A DNA stretch of 64,000 nt from Bradyrhizobium diversitatis (GTDB lineage: Bacteria > Pseudomonadota > Alphaproteobacteria > Rhizobiales > Xanthobacteraceae): positions 124,001 through 188,000 of the forward strand of contig NZ_JACEGD010000016.1 in assembly GCF_016031635.1 (NCBI RefSeq), given 5' to 3'. The notes beneath the pieces were generated by a model. The model saw only the letters and a list, made by a program, of their open reading frames with translations. It was not told the DNA's origin and ran no database searches. Of this stretch, positions 1-8,774 are shown piece after piece. The stretch's first letter is position 1. Each line of letters opens with the position of its first letter. The position numbers were made by a program, and so were the translations under genes.

Positions 1-1008
1 CTCCTTCAGCGCCATCAGCAGCGGAACGGTCGCGAGCGTGCCGGCGACGCCGAAGAAGATCAGCAGCGGCTTGCGGCCGATCTTGTCGGAGATCGCGCCG
101 TAGATCGGCTGGAGGATGGTTGCGAAAATCAGCGTGCCGAAGATCACGAAGGTGGTCTGGTCCTCGGTCAGCCCGACCGAAAGCTTGACGAAGGTCTGCA
201 TGTAGGTGGTGAAAGTGTAGAACGCCGCGGTGCCGCCGGCGGTGAGGCCGACGACCAGCAAGAGCTCGCGCGGATAGCGCAGCAGATTGGTGATCGAGCC
301 GGTCGTCTTCACCACCTTCCTGGCCTCTTCGAAGGCCTCGGTCTCGTGCAGGCCGCGCCGCATCACTGCGGCGAAGATCGCCAGCAGCGCGCCGATCGCG
401 AAGGGGATGCGCCAGCCCCAGGCCTTCAGCTCTTCCGGTGTGAGGAAGACCTTTTGCAGGAGCAGCAGCACGATGATCGCGGTGAGCTGGCCTCCGATCA
501 GCGTGACGTACTGGAAGCTAGAATAGAAACCGCGATGCTTGGGATCGGCGACTTCGCTGAGATACGTGGCGCTGGCGCCGTATTCGCCGCCGAGGCTCAG
601 GCCCTCGATAACGCGGGCGAGCGCGAGGATCACCGGCGCGGCGAAGCCGATCGTGGCATAGGTCGGCGTCAGCGCGATGATCAGCGAGCCGAAGCACATG
701 AAGACGACGGACAGGGTCAGCGAGATGCGCCGGCCGAAATGGTCGGCGAGATAGCCGAAGAACCAGCCGCCCAGGGGCCGCATCAGGAAGGTCGCCGCGA
801 ACACGACGGCGACATTCAATTGCTGCACGACAGGGTCGTTGCCGGGAAAGAAGGCGGGAGCGAAATAGAGCGCGAATGCCGTATAGGCGTAGAAATCGTA
901 CCACTCGACGAGGTTGCCGATGGAGCCGATGAAGATCGCCTTGATCCGCCGCTCGGCGTCGGCGACGTCAAAAGTCTCGGAGGCCGGTTGGATTGCTTGC
1001 TCTGTCAC
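1..1008 (-). CDS. MHS-type major facilitator transporter (3' end cut by window)
   Basis: This is the first 336 codons of an inner-membrane proton symporter; the C-terminus lies outside the window. A hydrophobic first helix carries the EWYDFY motif (about residues 35-40) and the loop between helices 2 and 3 reads GWFFGYLADHFGRR (81-94). Both are hallmarks of the metabolite:H+ symporter group of the MFS (alpha-ketoglutarate, shikimate and proline/betaine permeases). The RVIEGLSLGGEYG stretch in helix 4 also fits. The chosen start is GTG at 1006-1008, with GGAAGG six bases upstream. It begins 36 bp after the P450 stop on the same strand, so it is probably the last gene of the ferredoxin-P450 operon and may import the P450 substrate or a product. 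The substrate cannot be read from sequence. Confidence 0.85.
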   Translation of the reverse strand, partial: MTEQAIQPASETFDVADAERRIKAIFIGSIGNLVEWYDFYAYTAFALYFAPAFFPGNDPVVQQLNVAVVFAATFLMRPLGGWFFGYLADHFGRRISLTLSVVFMCFGSLIIALTPTYATIGFAAPVILALARVIEGLSLGGEYGASATYLSEVADPKHRGFYSSFQYVTLIGGQLTAIIVLLLLQKVFLTPEELKAWGWRIPFAIGALLAIFAAVMRRGLHETEAFEEARKVVKTTGSITNLLRYPRELLLVVGLTAGGTAAFYTFTTYMQTFVKLSVGLTEDQTTFVIFGTLIFATILQPIYGAISDKIGRKPLLIFFGVAGTLATVPLLMALKE

Positions 1009-1043
1009 GTCCGGCCTTCCGCTTCCTTTTGTCTGGGGAAGGC

Positions 1044-2264
1044 CTACATCGCCTTTCCCAGCAAAAATGGCAACTGTCGGGGGCCTCTCACCGTGCCCTG
1101 TGACCAGGTCACGGTGCCTGCCGGATCGAGGCGGAAGTCCGGAATCCGCTTCAGCCATTCCTCCAGCGCAACCTGCATCTCCATTCGCGCAAGGTTGGAA
1201 CCGACGCACCGATGAATGCCGAGGCCGAAGGCAGCGTGGCGGTTCTCGCGGCGGTCGATCACGACTTTGTCAGCGTTCGGAAACATCTTGGGGTCGCGAT
1301 TGGCGGCCGGGAAGGACAACAGCACCATGTTGCCGGGCTTCACCGGACAACCCGAGACCGTGGTTTCCTTGACCACCTCGCGCGCCATCGTCACCGGCGA
1401 ATAGGCGCGCAGCAGCTCCTCGACCGCGGTCGGGATCAGCCCGGGCTCGGCGATCAGCCGCGCGCGGTCGGCCGGCGTCTTCGCAAGATGCCAGAGCGAG
1501 GAGCCGATTGCGCTCCATGTGGTGTCGATGCCAGCGATCAGAAGCAGGCGCAGCGAGCCCAGCACATGGGAGTCTTCGAGCGGATTGCCTTGCTTGTCCC
1601 TGGCGTTCATCAGATAGGAGATCAGGTCGTCGCTGGGCTTGTTCTTGCGCGTTTCGATGTGGCCGCTGAAATAGGCGGTCATCTCCTGCACGGCCTGGAG
1701 CAGCTTGCTCTCGTCCTTGATGCCGAGCTCGAGGATCATGTGAATCCAGTTGATGAAAAGGTCGCTGTCGCTCTCGGGAATGCCGAGCATGTGCGCGATC
1801 GCCCGAACCGGGATGTATTTGCTGTAACGTGCGGCGGCGTCGACCTTGCCGTCGGCGATAAACTCGTCGATCAGTTCGTTGCAGATGGCACGAACCCGCG
1901 GTTCGAGCTTCTTCATCGCGTCCGGCGTGAAAGGCGGCAGCAGCAATTGCTTGGCCGGCTTGTGCTCGGGCGGGTCCGAGGTGATCGGCGGCGCCGCGTT
2001 CCTCGCGACTTCGGGGCGCACATCGCGGACGATGATGCGGCGTGAGGAGAAGTGCTGGGTGTCGTTGGCGATCTCGCGCACGGCTTCATAGGTCGTCGGC
2101 AGGTAGCAGCCGAGGAAGCGTTCCGTGTGCACCACGGGACTCGCGGCGCGCAGCTCGTCCCAGATCGGGAACGGGTCCTCCGTCCATTGCGGATCGGTGT
2201 GGTCGAAATCATGGATCCAGTCGGTCACGGGTGGATGGGCGGTGGGCTGGTTGACGTCGGTCAT
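1044..2264 (-). CDS. Cytochrome P450, class I bacterial type
   Basis: A soluble 406-residue haem monooxygenase. The I-helix oxygen-activation motif AGIDTT lies at residues 244-249, the K-helix EELLR at 282-286, and the haem-thiolate loop FGLGIHRCVG at 346-355, with Cys353 as the axial ligand. Length and lack of a membrane anchor fit class I bacterial P450s that take electrons from a small ferredoxin. Such a ferredoxin is encoded just upstream (48 bp gap, same strand). No ferredoxin reductase is in view, so one must be supplied from elsewhere. The substrate is unknown. A divergent TetR regulator at 2657 is the likely controller of the operon. Confidence 0.93.
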   Translation of the reverse strand: MTDVNQPTAHPPVTDWIHDFDHTDPQWTEDPFPIWDELRAASPVVHTERFLGCYLPTTYEAVREIANDTQHFSSRRIIVRDVRPEVARNAAPPITSDPPEHKPAKQLLLPPFTPDAMKKLEPRVRAICNELIDEFIADGKVDAAARYSKYIPVRAIAHMLGIPESDSDLFINWIHMILELGIKDESKLLQAVQEMTAYFSGHIETRKNKPSDDLISYLMNARDKQGNPLEDSHVLGSLRLLLIAGIDTTWSAIGSSLWHLAKTPADRARLIAEPGLIPTAVEELLRAYSPVTMAREVVKETTVSGCPVKPGNMVLLSFPAANRDPKMFPNADKVVIDRRENRHAAFGLGIHRCVGSNLARMEMQVALEEWLKRIPDFRLDPAGTVTWSQGTVRGPRQLPFLLGKAM

Positions 2265-2312
2265 GGCAGGGAATCCCTCGGCTCGTGTTCGCTGAAAGCG
2301 CAGGTGGCCGCG

Positions 2313-2522
2313 CTACTCCTCGGTCACATCGATTGCGATTTCCGGGCAGTTGGCTTTCGCAAGCCAGGCCTTGTCCTCGAGCCCCGGCGGGACGGTGCCG
2401 TCGCCGGCTTCGTGCGCATTGCCATATTCGTCGAGCTCGAAAAGCTCCGGCGCGAGGGCCTTGCAGCGGGCGTGGCCCTGGCATTTCTCCGGATCGACGT
2501 GAACCCTTAGTCGCTCTGACAT
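2313..2522 (-). CDS. [3Fe-4S]-type ferredoxin partner of the P450
   Basis: A 69-residue ferredoxin. The cluster ligands are Cys14, Cys20 and Cys59 (in CP). The motif is C-x2-H-x2-C, with His17 where four-iron ferredoxins have a cysteine. This three-cysteine pattern is typical of the 3Fe-4S ferredoxins that reduce bacterial P450s, and the gene lies directly upstream of one on the same strand. It is the first gene of the probable ferredoxin-P450-transporter operon. The 134 bp to the divergent TetR gene must hold both promoters. Confidence 0.9.
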   Translation of the reverse strand: MSERLRVHVDPEKCQGHARCKALAPELFELDEYGNAHEAGDGTVPPGLEDKAWLAKANCPEIAIDVTEE

Positions 2523-2656
2523 TGCGGCTTCCTCGGTCGTGTGCGCGCGGGGCCCGAAGCGGCGCGTTCCTCATCTGGGATTGTTCTAAGTTATATCCTA
2601 TTACATTCGCGGCGGGCTTCCCCTGTCAAGCGCAAACTCATAGGCTTCTACTCAAC

Positions 2657-3304
2657 ATGCGTTCACAATTCGCTCGCAAATCCGAGAAGACCTATCACCA
2701 TGGCGATCTCCGCGACGCCTTGATCAAGGCCGCATTGCGCGAAGCGGAACGGGGCGGCGCCGAGGCGATCAGCATCAAGGCGCTTGCCAGGCAGCTCGGT
2801 GTCTCGCAGCCAGCGCCATACCGGCATTTCGCCGACCGCGAGGCGCTGCTCGCGGCGGTCACGGCGGAGGCGTTCCGGCAACTCACAGCGGTTCTGCGCG
2901 AGGCGATGGCGGAGCCGTCGAAGCAATCGAAGCTCTCGCGACTCGCGCAAGCGACGCTCGATTTCGGTCTGCGCCGTAACGGTATCTACCGCTTGATGTT
3001 CGCCTCGCGCACCGTGTCCTGCGCGGCCAAGGGCAGCGAGCTGCACGAGGCGACGCGGGAGACCTTTGCGCTCGTGATCGAGGCGCTGGAGGCCCCGGCA
3101 GTCGGCTACTTGCGCGAGCGGCAGGCGCTCAAGATCTGGGCCGCGCTGCATGGGGTGGTGATGCTGGCCGAGCAGGGCCTGTTCACCGGCGAGGCGGCGC
3201 ATGCCACGCGTGAGGAATTGGTCGAGGATTTCGTCAATGAGACGAAGGCTGCGCTCGCGGTCGCGATCAAGGATGCGCGGCGCCGGACAAAGGCCGGCGC
3301 CTAA
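2657..3304 (+). CDS. TetR/AcrR family transcriptional regulator
   Basis: A 215-residue regulator. The N-terminal helix-turn-helix spans about residues 37-60 (KALARQLGVS ... YRHFADREALL), and the remainder is a helical ligand-binding domain resembling the WHG-type TetR C-terminal domain. The frame is open further upstream, to 2285, but that part overlaps the ferredoxin and its promoter and does not look like TetR protein, so ATG 2657 was chosen. It is divergent from the ferredoxin/P450 operon, the usual layout for a local repressor that responds to the P450 substrate; this is inferred. Its stop codon overlaps the stop of the convergent racemase-like gene. Confidence 0.88.
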   Translation: MRSQFARKSEKTYHHGDLRDALIKAALREAERGGAEAISIKALARQLGVSQPAPYRHFADREALLAAVTAEAFRQLTAVLREAMAEPSKQSKLSRLAQATLDFGLRRNGIYRLMFASRTVSCAAKGSELHEATRETFALVIEALEAPAVGYLRERQALKIWAALHGVVMLAEQGLFTGEAAHATREELVEDFVNETKAALAVAIKDARRRTKAGA

Positions 3305-3951
3305 GCCTTGGCCTTCAGCAGCCTCATCAGCTTGTCGACGGCACTGTCCGGCGTCGTCACGACCGGGCGGCCGGTGGCCTCTGCAACCAGCGGCGCAGTC
3401 GCGGCGATGCTGAATTGCGCGAGCGCGATGACGTCGCAGTCGCGCAAATCGCGAGATGCTTCCGCGATCAGCCGGTCGTGCGTGGCGCGGTCGCCGCGAT
3501 CGAGCGCGGCCAGCGCGCCCTCGGCCAGTTTCGGCACGATCTGGACGGAGGTAGGGAACTCGGGCGGCATCGAGGCCAGCGTCGGCGGAAAGCTCGAGAG
3601 CAGGCCGATGCGCTCACCCATGGTTACGGCACGTTCGATCATGGCCTCGTTCGGCTTCAGCACCGGCATCGAAGCATGTGCGCGCGCGACCGCCTCGATG
3701 CAGGGGCCGAACGCGGAACAAGTGAACAAAATTCCATCCGCCGCCGTCGCCGCTGCGTAATCGCCCAGCGCGAGGAAGCGCTCGGTCATGGCCTCGGTGA
3801 GCGCGCCGTCGCGCGCCAGATCCGCAGACAGGCTGTCGTCGAGCAGGTTCATCAGCCGCGCCTCAGGCCACGCCGTCGCGAACGCCGCCTCGATCGGCGC
3901 GATGGAGTGCTTGAGGGCGTGGATGAGGGCGATGCGAGGCGGCGTCGTCAT
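3301..3951 (-). CDS. Asp/Glu/hydantoin racemase superfamily protein
   Basis: A 216-residue protein of the aspartate/glutamate racemase fold. The first catalytic cysteine lies in FTCSAFGP (about residues 76-83). At the second site, where true racemases have GCTH, this protein reads LAQFSIA, so only one of the two acid/base cysteines is present. Single-cysteine members include arylmalonate decarboxylase and maleate isomerase-like enzymes, so true racemase activity is doubtful. It follows the amidase on the same strand with an 11 bp gap, suggesting a shared transcript and substrate. The product is inferred from family only. Confidence 0.8.
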   Translation of the reverse strand: MTTPPRIALIHALKHSIAPIEAAFATAWPEARLMNLLDDSLSADLARDGALTEAMTERFLALGDYAAATAADGILFTCSAFGPCIEAVARAHASMPVLKPNEAMIERAVTMGERIGLLSSFPPTLASMPPEFPTSVQIVPKLAEGALAALDRGDRATHDRLIAEASRDLRDCDVIALAQFSIAATAPLVAEATGRPVVTTPDSAVDKLMRLLKAKA

Positions 3952-3961
3952 CAGGTATATG

Positions 3962-5380
3962 TCAGTTCTTCACTTTCGGATCGATCGGGGTCGTGCCGCG
4001 CAGGTCCAGAATATCCTCCAGCACCTTCGCGCCGGCGATCACCTGTGCGTCGGCCCGCGGTGCGCCGACGACTTGCACGCCGACCGGCAGGCCCGACGCC
4101 GTGAAGCCGCACGGCAGCGAGAGCGCGGGACAGCAGGCGAGCGTGATGGCGTAGACGATGCCGAGCCACTCGACGTAATTGTCGAATCTCTTGCCGGCGC
4201 ATTCGGCGACATAGCGGTGTTCGATCGGGAAGGGCGGCACGATCGTCGTCGGCACCAGCAGGAGATCGTAGGACTTGAAGAACTCGACCGCCCGCGCAGT
4301 CATGCCGACGCGCTGCGCCTCGGCGCGCGCGAGCTGATCGACCGTGAGCTTGAGGCCTTCCTCGATGTTCCAGATCACCTCGGGCTTGAGCATGTCGCGC
4401 TTGGTGCGCAGCAGGTTGGCCTTGGTGATCGCGAAATCGAACGCGCGCAGCACGTGAAAGCATTCATGCGCCTCGCGCCAGTCCGGATGCGCCTCCTCCA
4501 CGATCGCGCCGGTCTCCGCGAAGCGCTCCGCGGCTTTGCGCGTGATCGCCTTCACTTCTGGATCGACCGGCGTGATGCCGAGGTCGGGTGAATAGGCGAC
4601 GCGCTTCGGCTTCTTGCCTGCCTGTGCCGCCGAAAGGAACGAGGTCGTCGGCGCGGGCAGCGACAGCGGATCGTCCGCATAGTCGCCGCTCATGGCGTCC
4701 AGCAGCAGCGCGAGATCCTCGACGTTGCGCGCCATCGGGCCGACCACGCCGAGATTGCGATCGATACCTGACTTCGGGGTATGCGCGACGCGGCCGATGC
4801 TCGGCCGCATGCCGACGACGCCGCAGAAAGCCGCCGGGTTGCGCAAGGACCCGCCCATGTCGGAGCCCTGCGCGAGCCAGGCCATGCCGGTTGCGAGCGC
4901 CACGGCCGCCCCGCCGGAGGAGCCCGCGGCCGATTTCGTCGTATCCCAGGGATTGAGGGTCGCACCGAACACCTCGTTGAAGGTGTTGGCGCCGGCGCCG
5001 AATTCCGGCGTGTTGGATTTGGCGTAGACCACCGCGCCGTTCGCCTCGAGGTTCTCGACCATGAGGTCGGACTGCGCGGGGATGTTGTCCTTGAAAATCG
5101 GCGAGCCCTGCGTGTTCAACACGCCCGCGACGTCGGTGAGATCCTTGATCGGCACCGGCAGCCCTGCGAGCAGCCCGCGCGCCCCGGCCGGCTTCTGCAT
5201 CAGCGCCTTGGCGCTATCCCGTGCGCGATCGAAGCACAGTATCGGCAGCGCGTTCACCTTGCCGTCGACCTCACCGATGCGCTTCTCCAGCACATCCAGG
5301 AGCTCGAGTGGCGAGACGTCGCCGGAGCGCAGCTTGTCGACGACGGCGCATGCGGTTTCGCGGATCAGGTCTTGAGACAA
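3962..5380 (-). CDS. Amidase (amidase-signature family)
   Basis: A 472-residue hydrolase of the amidase-signature family, which cleaves amide bonds with a Ser-cisSer-Lys triad. All three residues are present: Lys79 in PVPIKD, Ser154 in AGSSGGA and Ser178 in DMGGSLRNP. Length is normal for the family. It was annotated in this style as amidase or GatA-like, but no gatB or gatC is nearby, so a catabolic amidase is more likely than tRNA amidotransferase. It precedes the racemase-like gene closely and forms a transcription unit with it. The upstream side is bounded by a palindromic repeat (5405-5483). Confidence 0.92.
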   Translation of the reverse strand: MSQDLIRETACAVVDKLRSGDVSPLELLDVLEKRIGEVDGKVNALPILCFDRARDSAKALMQKPAGARGLLAGLPVPIKDLTDVAGVLNTQGSPIFKDNIPAQSDLMVENLEANGAVVYAKSNTPEFGAGANTFNEVFGATLNPWDTTKSAAGSSGGAAVALATGMAWLAQGSDMGGSLRNPAAFCGVVGMRPSIGRVAHTPKSGIDRNLGVVGPMARNVEDLALLLDAMSGDYADDPLSLPAPTTSFLSAAQAGKKPKRVAYSPDLGITPVDPEVKAITRKAAERFAETGAIVEEAHPDWREAHECFHVLRAFDFAITKANLLRTKRDMLKPEVIWNIEEGLKLTVDQLARAEAQRVGMTARAVEFFKSYDLLLVPTTIVPPFPIEHRYVAECAGKRFDNYVEWLGIVYAITLACCPALSLPCGFTASGLPVGVQVVGAPRADAQVIAGAKVLEDILDLRGTTPIDPKVKN

Positions 5381-5404
5381 TTAGTTTACTCCTACCTCTT
5401 GATT

Positions 5405-5483
5405 GTCATTCCGAGGGCGGCCGAAGGGCGAACCCGGAATCTCGATGTTCCGGGTTCGATGCTTTGCATCGTCCCGGAACGAC
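5405..5483. repeat. Palindromic intergenic repeat, family A (short form)
   Basis: An imperfect inverted repeat beginning GTCATTCCG and ending CGGAACGAC, with the inner palindrome GAACCCGGAAT ... TTCCGGGTTCG. The same unit recurs at 10968-11047, 60014-60091 and 62265-62345. It lies between SDR and amidase genes read in the same direction, so it could fold in the mRNA between them. Confidence 0.85.
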
Positions 5484-5491
5484 GTGAGCAA

Positions 5492-6268
5492 TTAACCCCA
5501 CCCGGCGCTGATGCCGCCGTCGACCGTGTAGATCACGCCCGACGTGTAGCCAGAGCGATCCGACGCCAGGAACGCCATGAGGTCGCCGATCTCGCGTGCA
5601 TGCGCTGGCCGGCCGAGCGGCAGGCTCTTCTGGAATTCCTTGTAGCGGCTCTCGTCGCCGAACTGGTGCTTGGCCCGCGTCTTGAGCAGGGTGACGTGGC
5701 GATCGGTGCCGACGGGACCGGGATTGATGCCGACGACGCGGATGTTGTCGGCGAGGCTCTTGCCGCCGAGCGCGCGTGTGAACGCCATCAGCGCGGCGTT
5801 GCCGGCGCTGCCGCAGATGTAGTTGGCGTCGAATTTTTCGCCGGCCGCGCCGATGTCATTGACGATGACGCCGCCGCCCCTGGCCTTCATCTGCGCATAG
5901 ATATGCCGCGTCAGGTTGATGTAGCCGAACACTTTCAATTCCCAGGCGTGCCGCCAGATCGCCTCGTCGATCTTGTCGATCGAGCCGCCGGGGATATCGC
6001 CGGCATTGTTGACGAGCACGTCGATGTCGGCGGCTTCTTTCGCCAGCCGCGCCACGTCCTCCTCCTTGCGCAGATCGACGATGCTCGTTGCGGCGTCGAT
6101 CTGGTGTGCGGAGCGCAGCCGGTCGGCCAGCGCCTTCAGCGCCTCGCCACTGCGGGCGGCGAGCAGGAGATGCGCGCCTTCCTCGGCAAACGCCTCGGCG
6201 GCGGCTGCGCCAATGCCCTTGGACGCGCCGGTGATCAGGACGCGCTTGCCACGCAGATGCAGATCCAT
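5492..6268 (-). CDS. SDR-family protein with altered catalytic residues
   Basis: A 258-residue Rossmann-fold protein of the classical short-chain dehydrogenase type. The cofactor loop TGASKGIG lies at residues 13-20, the NNAG motif at about 87-90, and the C-terminal end reads TVDGG. The active site is unusual: Tyr150 is kept, but the lysine four residues later is Ser154 (YICGS), and the usual catalytic serine position near 140 is Gly in VNDIGA. Either it is a distinct SDR subfamily with another mechanism or it binds rather than oxidises. ATG 6268 is the chosen start. It is divergent from the tartrate dehydrogenase-like gene. Confidence 0.85.
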   Translation of the reverse strand: MDLHLRGKRVLITGASKGIGAAAAEAFAEEGAHLLLAARSGEALKALADRLRSAHQIDAATSIVDLRKEEDVARLAKEAADIDVLVNNAGDIPGGSIDKIDEAIWRHAWELKVFGYINLTRHIYAQMKARGGGVIVNDIGAAGEKFDANYICGSAGNAALMAFTRALGGKSLADNIRVVGINPGPVGTDRHVTLLKTRAKHQFGDESRYKEFQKSLPLGRPAHAREIGDLMAFLASDRSGYTSGVIYTVDGGISAGWG

Positions 6269-6422
6269 GGGAGTACTCGCGGGATAGGAACAGGATCAAA
6301 TCAGTAGGCGCTCGGCCGCGCCATGGTCAACATTGCAGTGCAGCGTTGCACCATCAGCGACTTTGGTCCATTGCAGTGCGGTCAAAACGCGGCGGCTGCC
6401 GGACCAACCAAGGACGTTCTCG

Positions 6423-7496
6423 ATGAGCAAGAAACAATACCGGATCGCGGTCATTCCCGGCGACGGCATCGGCAAGGAAGTCATGCCGGAGGGCCTGCGC
6501 GTTCTGGAGGCTGCGGCGAAGAAGCACGACGTCTCCGTGCATTTCGACCATTTCGACTTCTCGTCTTACGACTATTACGAGAAGCACGGCCAGATGATGC
6601 CTGATGACTGGAAGGAGAAGATCGGCAAGCACGATGCGATCTATTTCGGCGCGGTCGGCTGGCCGGCCAAGATCCCGGATCACGTCTCGCTGTGGGGCTC
6701 GCTGATCAAGTTCCGCCGCGAGTTCGACCAGTACGTGAACCTTCGTCCGGTGCGCCTGATGCCCGGCGTGCCGTCGCCGCTGGCGGGCCGCAAGCCCGGC
6801 GATATCGACTTCTGGGTGGTGCGCGAGAACACGGAAGGAGAATATTCCTCCGTCGGCGGCCGCATGTTCCCCGATACCGACCGCGAGTTCGTGACGCAGC
6901 AGACGGTGATGACCCGCACCGGCGTCGACCGTATCCTGAAATTCGCCTTCGAACTCGCGCAGTCGCGGCCGAAGAAGCACCTGACCTCGGCGACCAAGTC
7001 CAACGGCATCTCGATCACCATGCCCTATTGGGATGAGCGCGTGGAGGCGATGGCCAAGAAGTTTCCGGGCGTGAAGTGGGACAAGTACCACATCGACATC
7101 CTGACGGCGAACTTCGTGCTGCATCCGGACTGGTTCGACGTCGTGGTCGGCTCGAACCTGTTCGGCGACATCCTCTCCGATCTCGGGCCGGCCTGCACCG
7201 GCACGATCGGCATTGCTCCGTCCGGCAACATCAACCCCGAGGGCGATTTCCCCTCGGTGTTCGAGCCGGTGCACGGCTCGGCGCCCGATATCGCAGGCCA
7301 GGGCATCGCCAACCCGATCGGCATGATCTGGTCGGGCGCCATGATGTTCGAGCATCTCGGCGAGAAGGAAGCAGGAAAATCGATCGTCGACGCAATCGAA
7401 CGCACGCTGGCCGAACGCACGTTGCGGACGAAGGATCTCGGCGGCAATGCCGATACGACCGCCTGTGGCAAGGCGGTTGCGGATATGGTGGATTGA
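6423..7496 (+). CDS. Tartrate dehydrogenase / D-malate dehydrogenase family (isopropylmalate dehydrogenase-like)
   Basis: A 357-residue NAD- and metal-dependent beta-decarboxylating dehydrogenase. It opens with IAVIPGDGIGKEV and carries VRENTEGEYS, the substrate-loop signature of the isocitrate/isopropylmalate family. The metal-binding aspartates lie in GDILSDLG and the adenine-binding region in EPVHGSAPDIAG. The overall sequence resembles the TtuC/DmlA group rather than LeuB. The ATG at 6423 follows AAGGA with suitable spacing; the frame is open 30 codons further upstream, but that part lacks family similarity. It is the only plus-strand gene between 3.3 and 12 kb. Tartrate and D-malate remain equally possible substrates. 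Confidence 0.88.
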   Translation: MSKKQYRIAVIPGDGIGKEVMPEGLRVLEAAAKKHDVSVHFDHFDFSSYDYYEKHGQMMPDDWKEKIGKHDAIYFGAVGWPAKIPDHVSLWGSLIKFRREFDQYVNLRPVRLMPGVPSPLAGRKPGDIDFWVVRENTEGEYSSVGGRMFPDTDREFVTQQTVMTRTGVDRILKFAFELAQSRPKKHLTSATKSNGISITMPYWDERVEAMAKKFPGVKWDKYHIDILTANFVLHPDWFDVVVGSNLFGDILSDLGPACTGTIGIAPSGNINPEGDFPSVFEPVHGSAPDIAGQGIANPIGMIWSGAMMFEHLGEKEAGKSIVDAIERTLAERTLRTKDLGGNADTTACGKAVADMVD

Positions 7497-7505
7497 CGGG
7501 CGACT

Positions 7506-7667
7506 TTCCCTCTCCCCTTGTGGGAGAGGGCGGCTCGCCGCGGAGCGGCGAGACGGGTGAGGGGTCTGCCTCCGCGGAGACAGACCTCCATCACTGCACG
7601 ATTGCTCGCGGTGAAAACCCCTCATCCGGCGCTTCGCGCCACCTTCTCCCACAAGGGGAGAAGGAAG
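7506..7667. repeat. Palindromic intergenic repeat, family B
   Basis: A long composite palindrome. The left end CCTCTCCCCTTGTGGGAGAGG and the right end CCTTCTCCCACAAGGGGAGAAGG are each near-palindromic and also complementary to each other, with smaller GC-rich hairpins between. It fills the gap between two convergent genes and could end transcription from both sides, although no long T-tract is present. Confidence 0.8.
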
Positions 7668-7689
7668 GAAGTATTGCGCGTCGAGCCGT

Positions 7690-8763
7690 TCAGCCCACGA
7701 TCTTCTCGATCGCCGCCTGGTCCAGCCCGAACTTCTTCCCGGCCTCGAGAATCTCCTGCCAGGTGGTCGGGTCGACCGGAATGCCTTCGGCGAGGCGCTT
7801 CTTCTTGGTCTCGCGCTCTGGCTCGCCCGCGATCTTGACCTTGTCAACGCCGGGGCCGGGCGGCGAGGCCGTGTGCCAGGCCACGAAGCTCTCGACTTCG
7901 CGCGCGAGGTTCTCGCCGGTGCCGAGCTTGCCCGGGTCGATGACGATCGAGAGCATGCCGTTGAGGACGTTGTGCTTGCCGTCGGACGGGCCCTTGACCA
8001 CCTGCCCGCCTGAGAGCGCGCCGCCGAGGATTTCGCACACCAGCGCGAGCCCCGAGCCCTTATGCTCGCCGAACGGCAGGATGGCGCCGTACGGCGGGAT
8101 CACGGTGTAGCGCGGACTGACGGTGGGTTTGCCTTCATTGTCGATGATGGTACCGGGCTCGAGTTCGACGCCCTTGTTGTGGGCCACGCGGGTCTTGCCT
8201 TGTGCGATCCTGCTGGTGGCGAAGTCGAGCACGATCGGCTCCTTGCCCCTGCGCGGGATGCCGACGCAGAACGGGTTGGTGCCGTGGCGAGCATCGCTGC
8301 CGCCCCAGGGCGCCACGATCGGCCGCGAGATCACGTTGACGAAATGGATCGAGACCAGCCCATGGTCGATGCACTGCTCGGCCCAGTGACCGATGCGGCC
8401 GATGTGATGCGCGTTGGAAAGGCCGACGAGGCACACGCCGTTGCGCTTGGCGCGCTCGGCCGCCAGCTCCATCGCTTCATGGCCGATCACCTGGCCATAG
8501 CCCGTGAGGCCGTCGAGGGTGAGAAGCGGACCGGTGTCGAGCACGATCTTGACGTGCTGGTTCACGGCGAGGCCGCCATTGGTGACGCTCTGGACATAGC
8601 GTGGGATCATGCCGACGCCGTGGGAGTCATGTCCCTTGAGATTGGCCTCGACGAGATTGGTGGACACGAGCTCGGCCTCGCGGTCCGAGGAGCCGCCGGC
8701 CTTGACGATGGCGCGGACGGCGCTGGTGAGCGCTTCGGCCTGGATGGTGCGATAGTCAGCCAT
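7690..8763 (-). CDS. Ldh2-family malate/lactate-type NAD(P) dehydrogenase
   Basis: A 357-residue oxidoreductase of the Ldh2/YbiC/ureidoglycolate dehydrogenase family, which has a fold distinct from classical lactate dehydrogenases and oxidises 2-hydroxy acids. Visible signatures are the GHDSHG segment (about residues 44-49), NAHHIGRIGHW with the conserved histidines, and the GTNPFCVGIP motif. Length fits. The gene lies 11 bp downstream of a D-2-hydroxyacid dehydrogenase on the same strand, itself just downstream of an M20 hydrolase. The three probably form an operon acting on a hydroxy or amino acid. The exact substrate is unknown. Confidence 0.9.
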   Translation of the reverse strand: MADYRTIQAEALTSAVRAIVKAGGSSDREAELVSTNLVEANLKGHDSHGVGMIPRYVQSVTNGGLAVNQHVKIVLDTGPLLTLDGLTGYGQVIGHEAMELAAERAKRNGVCLVGLSNAHHIGRIGHWAEQCIDHGLVSIHFVNVISRPIVAPWGGSDARHGTNPFCVGIPRRGKEPIVLDFATSRIAQGKTRVAHNKGVELEPGTIIDNEGKPTVSPRYTVIPPYGAILPFGEHKGSGLALVCEILGGALSGGQVVKGPSDGKHNVLNGMLSIVIDPGKLGTGENLAREVESFVAWHTASPPGPGVDKVKIAGEPERETKKKRLAEGIPVDPTTWQEILEAGKKFGLDQAAIEKIVG

Positions 8764-8774
8764 TTGTTGTGCTC

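Noticed and set aside
2285..2656. A longer N-terminus of the TetR regulator
   Set aside because: The extension overlaps the ferredoxin gene and the promoter region, and TetR-like sequence begins only after ATG 2657.
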